Shown: piece after piece, positions 58,649 through 64,000 of the stretch
Layout: each line of letters begins with the position of its first letter
Position numbering within the stretch: the stretch's first letter is position 1
NCBI RefSeq assembly: GCF_014195535.1
Contig: NZ_JACIBY010000017.1
Location: 1 to 64,000 of the forward strand
Length of the DNA stretch: 64,000 nt
Reading direction: 5' to 3'
Source: Runella defluvii
GTDB taxonomy: Bacteria > Bacteroidota > Bacteroidia > Cytophagales > Spirosomataceae
Program-made: the position numbers and the translations under genes
The notes under the pieces: generated by a model
Told to the model about the DNA's origin: nothing
What the model saw: the letters and a program-made list of their open reading frames with translations, nothing else
Databases searched by the model: none

Positions 58649-60688
58649 ATGAAAACCAATATCATCAAAGGCATCGCGGTCGCGGTGCTTGCTGGGGGCT
58701 TTTTTGCCTGCAAACCCGACAACGCTGGTAAAAACGGCGGTTCGGAAATCGCAGGCGACGCTGCCCAAAAAGTATATGTTGCCCCAGGAAAACATGACGA
58801 GTTTTACAACATTGTTTCGGGAGGGTTCAATGGCCAACTTTCGGTCGTGGGCTTGCCTTCTGGAAGGGTGTTTAGGATTATTCCCGTCTTTTCTCAATTT
58901 GCCGAAAACGGCTGGGGCTACAGCGAAGAAACCAAACCAATGCTCAACACCTCGCACGGGTTTGTACCTTGGGATGACTCTCACCACGTAGCGCTCTCGA
59001 CTACCAACGGCGAGCACGATGGGCGCTGGGCGTTCATCAATGGCAACAACACCCCACGTATTGCCCGCGTCAGCCTTTCGACGTTCCGCACCGATGAAAT
59101 TATCGAATTGCCTAATTCTGGTGGAAACCACTCTTCGCCATTTATCACTGCCAACACTGAATATGCCGTGGCAGGAACCCGTTTTTCGGTACCACCCGAT
59201 GCCAACGCCGATGTTCCCATCAGTAGTTTTAAACAAAACTTCAAAGGGTATATCAGTTTTGTAAGCATCGACAAAACCACTGGCCACATGGGAGTTAAGT
59301 TTCAATTGAAAACCCCTGGGGTAAGTTTTGACTTAGCACGGGCTGGAAAAGGTAAGTCGGATGGATGGTTCTTTTTCTCATGCTACAACACCGAACAAGC
59401 GGCTTCTTTGTTAGAAGTAAATGCTTCTCAAAAAGACAAAGACTTTATTTTGGCCGTCAATTGGAAAAAGGCAGAGGAGTATTTAGCCCAAGGCAAAGGC
59501 AAAAAAGAAGCCGCCAAGTATGCCCACAATGTGTACGATGAAAAAACACATTCGGCCAACTCAACCATCTTGACGGAGGTGATGACCCTCGACCCCAAAG
59601 AGTGCCCAGGGATGTTGTACTTTATGCCTTGTCCCAAATCACCCCACGGCTGCGACGTTGACCCCACAGGAAGTTACATTGTGGGTTCGGGCAAATTGGC
59701 GGCGGTTATTCCTGTGTTTTCGTTTGACAAAATGCAAAAAGCGATTGCTTCCAAAACCTTTGATGGAGATTTTGACGGCATTCCTGTGTTGAAATATGAT
59801 GCGGTATTGCATGGAGAAGTGAAAAAACCAGGCTTAGGCCCGCTCCACACTGAATTTGACGGACAAGGAAATGCCATTACTTCGTTTTTTGTATCCTCAG
59901 AATTGGTCAAATGGAACATCGAAAAATTGGAAGTTCTTGACCGCGTTCCTACTTACTATTCGGTAGGTCACTTGTGTATCCCAGGCGGCCCTACAGCCAA
60001 GCCTCACGGCAAATACGTAATTGCGTACAACAAAATCACCAAAGACCGCTATTTACCAACAGGTCCAGAATTGACTCAATCGGCACAGTTGTACGACATA
60101 TCGGGCGATAAAATGAAGCTCTTACTTGATTTCCCAACCATAGGAGAACCCCACTATGCCGAAGCTATTCCAGCATCGTTGGTAGAGAAAAATACCAAGA
60201 AAATATTCAAACTAGAAGAAAACAATCACCCTTACGTTGCTAAAGGCGAGAAAGAAACCAAAGTAGTACGCAAAGGCAATGAGGTCCACGTCTATATGAC
60301 GTCGATTCGTTCACACTTTACCCCTGACAATATTGAAGGGGTGAAAATGGGCGATGAAGTATTCTTCCACGTCACCAACCTTGAACAAGACTGGGACGTT
60401 CCGCACGGATTTGCGGTACGTGGCGCTCAAAATGCCGAAATTCTCATCATGCCTGGCGAAACTTCGACGCTTCGTTGGAAGCCTACGAAGGTCGGCGTAA
60501 CTCCAATGTACTGTACTGATTTTTGTTCGGCACTTCACCAAGAAATGCAAGGCTACGTACGGGTATCTTCAGCGGGTAGTAACGTTCCGTTGACGTGGGG
60601 AACGGGCAAAACGCCAACCGCCGAAGCTGAAAAGAAAACAGCAAGTGCAAAACCCAAACTGAATACACCTAAAGTAGCAATGAAATAA
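58649..60688 (+). CDS. nosZ: Nitrous-oxide reductase, clade II type
   Basis: Reduces N2O to N2 in the periplasm. 679 residues. The signal (GIAVAVLAGGFFAC) is Sec-type with a lipobox-like Cys and no twin Arg, a mark of clade II NosZ. The beta-propeller CuZ region has DDSHHVALSTTNGEHDGR, GGNHSSPF and HLCIPGGPTAKPHGKY. The CuA site is near the end: CTDFCSALHQEM gives Cys622, Cys626, His630 and Met633, with another His in WDVPHGFAV. A Lys/Ala/Pro tail follows. Operon with the cytochrome c upstream and NosL, D, F, Y downstream. Confidence 0.95.
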   Translation: MKTNIIKGIAVAVLAGGFFACKPDNAGKNGGSEIAGDAAQKVYVAPGKHDEFYNIVSGGFNGQLSVVGLPSGRVFRIIPVFSQFAENGWGYSEETKPMLNTSHGFVPWDDSHHVALSTTNGEHDGRWAFINGNNTPRIARVSLSTFRTDEIIELPNSGGNHSSPFITANTEYAVAGTRFSVPPDANADVPISSFKQNFKGYISFVSIDKTTGHMGVKFQLKTPGVSFDLARAGKGKSDGWFFFSCYNTEQAASLLEVNASQKDKDFILAVNWKKAEEYLAQGKGKKEAAKYAHNVYDEKTHSANSTILTEVMTLDPKECPGMLYFMPCPKSPHGCDVDPTGSYIVGSGKLAAVIPVFSFDKMQKAIASKTFDGDFDGIPVLKYDAVLHGEVKKPGLGPLHTEFDGQGNAITSFFVSSELVKWNIEKLEVLDRVPTYYSVGHLCIPGGPTAKPHGKYVIAYNKITKDRYLPTGPELTQSAQLYDISGDKMKLLLDFPTIGEPHYAEAIPASLVEKNTKKIFKLEENNHPYVAKGEKETKVVRKGNEVHVYMTSIRSHFTPDNIEGVKMGDEVFFHVTNLEQDWDVPHGFAVRGAQNAEILIMPGETSTLRWKPTKVGVTPMYCTDFCSALHQEMQGYVRVSSAGSNVPLTWGTGKTPTAEAEKKTASAKPKLNTPKVAMK

Positions 60689-60758
60689 GGTTTCCACTAC
60701 TGACAAGGGGGCAAGCACCTCGTTTGCTCCCCTCTGTCGGTTTTCAAAAACTATTTTT

Positions 60759-61799
60759 ATGAAACCCCTCCGTCCGTTTACCATTGGTAGTTTGTATGTG
60801 GCGTCATTGTCGCTCATTGCTACCTATTTTCTCCCACTTTGGCGCATCGACCTGTGGGCACCACAGTACCCCGAAGGACTTTCGATGCAAATCTGGCTCA
60901 ACAAACTTTCGGGGCAAGTCGAAATTATCAACGGCCTCAATCACTACATTGGCATGGCGCACATCAAGGAAGAAATGTTTCCTGAATTTAAGTTTCTTTC
61001 TTATATCGTTGCTTTTTACATTGCTTTCGGAGTGTTAACTGCTTTTTTGAAAAGCCGTAAAATGCTCATCAGTTATTTGGTACTGCTCATTGTAGCGGGA
61101 GTTGCTGCCCTATACGATTTTTGGAGCTGGGGCTACGAATACGGTCATAATTTAAGTCCCGATGCGGCTATTAAAGTACCAGGTATGTCGTACCAGCCCC
61201 CATTGATAGGCTACAAAGAACTTCTCAACTTTGGAGCATATTCCATTCCTGATGCAGGAGGCTGGGTATTTGTAATTGTGGGCGTCATCGTCATTCTTTT
61301 GGTCGCCTGCGAAACCTATTTTTGTCAGCCAAAATCCAGTTTAACGCCTAAAAGCAGCGTTTCACCCACTTTGATAGTGCTTTTGTTGGGAACATTTGTA
61401 ACTCTCCAAAGCTGTGCTCAACAGCCCGAGCCTATTCGCTACGGACAAGAAGCCTGTGTGTTTTGTAAAATGACGATTATGGACAAAAAATTTGCGGCTG
61501 AAATTGTGACTGACAAAGGAAAAGTATTCAAGTTCGACGACCTGAGTTGCCTATCAAAATACCTGAAAACCAACAAATTACCAGAAACCTCTCTGTCGTT
61601 TATCGTTGTCAATGATTACAATAATCCAGGGGAGTTAATTGATGCACGCACGGCCATTTTTGTCAGTAGCCACGATTTGAGTAGTCCGATGCGAGGCGAT
61701 GTAGCCGCTTTCTCCAACAAAGCCGCTGCCGAAGCATTAAAAGCAAAATTTTCAGAAGCAAAATTACTTACGTGGAAAGAGGTTTTTGACAATTTTTAA
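60759..61799 (+). CDS. nosL: Membrane protein-NosL fusion
   Basis: 346 residues in two parts. Residues 1-190 hold four to five membrane helices with a periplasmic loop (IATYFLPLWRIDLWAPQYPE, YEYGHNLSPDAAIKVPGMSY), like the clade II NosB-type membrane protein. Residues about 203-346 are NosL: a lipobox-like segment (LIVLLLGTFVTLQSCAQQ, Cys219) then EACVFCKMTIMDKKFAAEIV with Cys233, Cys236 and Met238 as copper ligands and FDDLSCLSKYL. NosL is the copper chaperone of the CuZ centre. The internal lipobox suggests joining of two ancestral genes. Confidence 0.85.
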   Translation: MKPLRPFTIGSLYVASLSLIATYFLPLWRIDLWAPQYPEGLSMQIWLNKLSGQVEIINGLNHYIGMAHIKEEMFPEFKFLSYIVAFYIAFGVLTAFLKSRKMLISYLVLLIVAGVAALYDFWSWGYEYGHNLSPDAAIKVPGMSYQPPLIGYKELLNFGAYSIPDAGGWVFVIVGVIVILLVACETYFCQPKSSLTPKSSVSPTLIVLLLGTFVTLQSCAQQPEPIRYGQEACVFCKMTIMDKKFAAEIVTDKGKVFKFDDLSCLSKYLKTNKLPETSLSFIVVNDYNNPGELIDARTAIFVSSHDLSSPMRGDVAAFSNKAAAEALKAKFSEAKLLTWKEVFDNF

Positions 61800-61800
61800 G

Positions 61801-63105
61801 ATGAACAATTTCGCTAATTATAGAACACGGATTGGACGGATGAAACAGATAATCACAGATTTAATCCCTTTTAATCTGTTCAATCCGTTACATCTGTGGG
61901 CCATTTTTTTCGTCTTTTCTTTGCCTATACAGGCTAAAACGTGGGAAATCAGCCCAAAAAACTCGCTCAAACAAGTCATTATTCAAGCCAATGCGTACGA
62001 TACACTTCTGATTAAGAAAGGATTATACCGAACTGGAAACATCATCATTGACAAGCCCTTAACCCTGATTGGACAACATTATCCTGTTTTAGACATTCAG
62101 TTTAAAAATGAAATTTTCACCGTAACATCGAGTGACGTTATCATCAAAGGCATCGAATTTAGGAACGTGGGAATGACCAGTATGATTGACTGGGCAGCCA
62201 TCAAAGTACTAGAAGCGAGCAACGTTCAAATTATAAACAATCGCATTCGGAACTGTTATTTCGGCATTTATTTATCGGCCTCCGACCATTGTTTGGTACA
62301 AGGGAATGACATCGAAGGCAACCCCAAAGAAGAACAAAATACTGGCAACGGTATCCACGCGTGGAAATGTGATAGCATACTTATCCAACGCAATCACACC
62401 CAAGGGCACCGCGACGGTATTTATTTTGAGTTTGTGACCAATTCTACCATCCAACACAATGATAGTCAAGGCAATATTCGTTATGGATTGCATTTTATGT
62501 TTTCGCATAACAACGGTTATTTCTACAATCATTTTCACAAAAACGGCGCAGGAGTAGCCGTGATGTACACCAAATTTGTGACTATGAAACACAACGTTTT
62601 TGAGCAAAATTGGGGAGGGGCAGCCTACGGACTTTTGCTTAAAGACATTTCAGATAGCCACATCGAACAAAATATGTTCAAAACCAATACCGTCGGCGTA
62701 TATATGGAAGGGTGTAGTAGATCGGTATTTACTAAAAATCAGTTTATCGAAAACGGTTATGCTCTCCGCGTCCAGGCCAACTGCGACGATAACTCACTTA
62801 CTTACAACAACTTTCGCGGAAATACTTTTGATGTAGCCACCAACGGAGAAGTTGTTTTAAACCGTGTTTCGCACAACTATTGGGATAAATACGAAGGCTA
62901 CGACCTCAACCGCGACGGCATTGGCGATGTGCCTTTTCGCCCAGTAAGCCTCTACGCCACTGTTATAGAGCGTATTCCTCAGGCCATGATGTTGCTCAGG
63001 AGTTTTACCGTTTCACTTCTCGATCGCATCGAAAAAATTATACCAACCCTTACTCCTGAAGGAATGAAAGATGAAAAACCATTGCTGAAACCCCTAAAAT
63101 TATAA
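61801..63105 (+). CDS. nosD: Nitrous-oxide reductase maturation protein NosD
   Basis: 434 residues from ATG 61801 one base after the nosL stop; ATG 61840 (MKQIITDLIPF) is an equally good alternative and begins a cleaner signal peptide. Right-handed parallel beta-helix with CASH-type repeats: ASNVQIINNRIRNCYFGIYL, NDIEGN, RDGIYFEFVTNSTIQHNDSQ, GVYMEGCSRSVFTKNQF and NYWDKYEGYDLNRDGIGDVP. NosD acts with NosF and NosY in CuZ assembly, supplying sulphur or copper. The bases coding the N-terminus contain repeat-like ACGGAT/ACAGAT sequence, so this part may be inserted. Confidence 0.9.
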   Translation: MNNFANYRTRIGRMKQIITDLIPFNLFNPLHLWAIFFVFSLPIQAKTWEISPKNSLKQVIIQANAYDTLLIKKGLYRTGNIIIDKPLTLIGQHYPVLDIQFKNEIFTVTSSDVIIKGIEFRNVGMTSMIDWAAIKVLEASNVQIINNRIRNCYFGIYLSASDHCLVQGNDIEGNPKEEQNTGNGIHAWKCDSILIQRNHTQGHRDGIYFEFVTNSTIQHNDSQGNIRYGLHFMFSHNNGYFYNHFHKNGAGVAVMYTKFVTMKHNVFEQNWGGAAYGLLLKDISDSHIEQNMFKTNTVGVYMEGCSRSVFTKNQFIENGYALRVQANCDDNSLTYNNFRGNTFDVATNGEVVLNRVSHNYWDKYEGYDLNRDGIGDVPFRPVSLYATVIERIPQAMMLLRSFTVSLLDRIEKIIPTLTPEGMKDEKPLLKPLKL

Positions 63106-63109
63106 ACCC

Positions 63110-63829
63110 ATGATTCGCGCAGAAGCAATTTCAAAATCCTTTGGTAAACTCAACGTCCTCCGTGAAATCAGCGTGCAGCTTGAGGCAGGGCGGGTAGTAG
63201 CGGTCATAGGGCCCAATGGTTCGGGTAAAACCACCTTTATCAAAACACTGCTCGGAATGGTTGTTCCTGACCGAGGAAGGGTGTTATTTACGAATCAGGC
63301 CATTACAAAACAACATACTTATCGCTCACAGATTGGCTATATGCCCCAAATTGGTCATTATCCAGCCAACCTGAAAATCAAGCAGTTGTTTGAAATGATG
63401 ATTGATATACGCAATGATGCCACTATGCAGTTAGACGAGGATTTGGTAGCAGCTTTTCAGTTAAAAGCATTATTTGAAAAACCATTAGGAACATTGTCAG
63501 GGGGAACCAAACAAAAAGTAAGTGCGGCTTTGGCATTTCTATTTAATCCTTCTGTATTGATTTTGGACGAACCTACGGCTGGTTTAGACCCGCTATCAAG
63601 TGAAGTCTTGAAGGATAAAATTCAGAAAGAATCCCAAAAAGGGAAACTCATTTTGATTACTTCTCATGTGATGTCAGACTTAGACGAACTCGCCACCGAT
63701 GTACTGTATCTGCAAGATGGAAGCGTACAATTTTATAAAACTATCGCCGAACTCAAACTTGAAACGGGCGAGAGTAAACTTGGTCGCGTGATTGCCCAAC
63801 TAATGTCAAAAATCCCCCAAATGTCATGA
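63110..63829 (+). CDS. nosF: NosF ABC transporter ATP-binding protein
   Basis: 239 residues. Walker A VIGPNGSGKTTFIKTLLGM, Q-loop QIGYMPQIGHYPANLK, signature LSGGTKQKVSAALAF, Walker B VLILDEPTAGLDP and H-loop ITSHVMSDL. Energises the NosDFY complex for CuZ maturation. It follows nosD by four bases and overlaps nosY by 4 nt (ATGA). Confidence 0.92.
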   Translation: MIRAEAISKSFGKLNVLREISVQLEAGRVVAVIGPNGSGKTTFIKTLLGMVVPDRGRVLFTNQAITKQHTYRSQIGYMPQIGHYPANLKIKQLFEMMIDIRNDATMQLDEDLVAAFQLKALFEKPLGTLSGGTKQKVSAALAFLFNPSVLILDEPTAGLDPLSSEVLKDKIQKESQKGKLILITSHVMSDLDELATDVLYLQDGSVQFYKTIAELKLETGESKLGRVIAQLMSKIPQMS

Positions 63830-64000
63830 ATAAAATCACCAAATACGTCCTATACGACATCATCCGAAACCGTTTCGTGATGGGTTATACCCTACTGCTA
63901 TTGGCCATAAGCATGAGCTTTTTTAGCTTCGAGTCCGACCCCAACAAAGGGCTTTTGAGTTTACTAAACATCATTTTAATGGTCGTGCCGTTGGTTAGTA
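63826..64000 (+). CDS. nosY: NosY-like ABC permease, 5' part only
   Basis: The first 58 codons are in the window; the gene continues past its end. Reads MNKITKYVLYDIIRNRFVMG, then a hydrophobic helix (YTLLLLAISMSFFSF), an ESDPNKGLLSLLNIILMVVP segment and PLVS. This layout (basic N-terminus, helix, short loop, helix) and the place after nosF identify the NosY permease of the NosDFY transporter. Confidence 0.85.
   Translation, partial: MNKITKYVLYDIIRNRFVMGYTLLLLAISMSFFSFESDPNKGLLSLLNIILMVVPLVS

Overview
This window is a bacterial chromosome segment, most likely from the Bacteroidota and probably a Cytophagales member of the Runella/Spirosomataceae type (genus call is tentative). Supporting signs are Bacteroidota-type -7 promoter elements (TAnnTTTG) before many genes, near absence of Shine-Dalgarno sequences, TonB receptors with CarboxypepD_reg-like N-termini, DUF4230, DUF1599, DUF6787 and BT_3928-type proteins, an unusually long NusB, and a Sec-type (clade II) nitrous-oxide reductase.

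Region 1 (1-22949) is mostly core housekeeping: a 2-hydroxyacid dehydrogenase, holA, folP, aroK, two paralogous multi-pass membrane proteins of glycosyltransferase type, a nusB-ytxH-DUF1573-yajC-ybbR-coaE run, miaA, a PolX/PHP protein whose polymerase active site looks degenerate, and a sodium:solute symporter. Inside it sits a small bacteriocin-type cassette (13342-17837): an XRE regulator, a 78-residue Gly/Val-rich leader-bearing peptide, an HlyD adaptor and a C39-peptidase ABC exporter.

Region 2 (23198-57240) is the striking part. It holds six MbnP-like proteins and five MbnH-like di-heme (MauG/cytochrome c peroxidase family) enzymes, arranged as repeated modules. Modules often begin with a small Cys-motif protein (C-x9-C-x3-C-Y-L, five copies) that I do not recognise from any named family, and two modules end with an outer-membrane barrel carrying a CxxCGC motif at its mature N-terminus. 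Also present are two TonB-dependent receptors, a SCO1-like copper chaperone, a DUF4198 periplasmic protein, a PepSY membrane protein, a HupE/UreJ permease with a His-rich partner, a DJ-1/PfpI protein with a His/Cys-ending helical tail, and an MbnH enzyme fused to a DUF3347 domain. In the characterised MbnP/MbnH pair, MbnH oxidises a Trp of MbnP to kynurenine to make a copper site. All six MbnP homologues here keep a W-[SA]-W motif. A cytochrome bd-like membrane pair with fused cytochrome c domains and a soluble cytochrome c sit in the middle.

Region 3 (57313-64000) encodes a Crp/Fnr regulator and a nitrous-oxide reductase operon: lipoprotein cytochrome c, nosZ, a membrane protein-NosL fusion, nosD, nosF and the start of nosY (cut by the window end). 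CRP-like palindromes (TGTGA-N6-TCACA) lie before two copper modules and a weaker one before the nos operon. My working inference is that Region 2 is an amplified copper acquisition and handling island that supplies NosZ and the other cuproproteins and is partly co-regulated with nos. The individual family assignments are strong; the joint function is inference.
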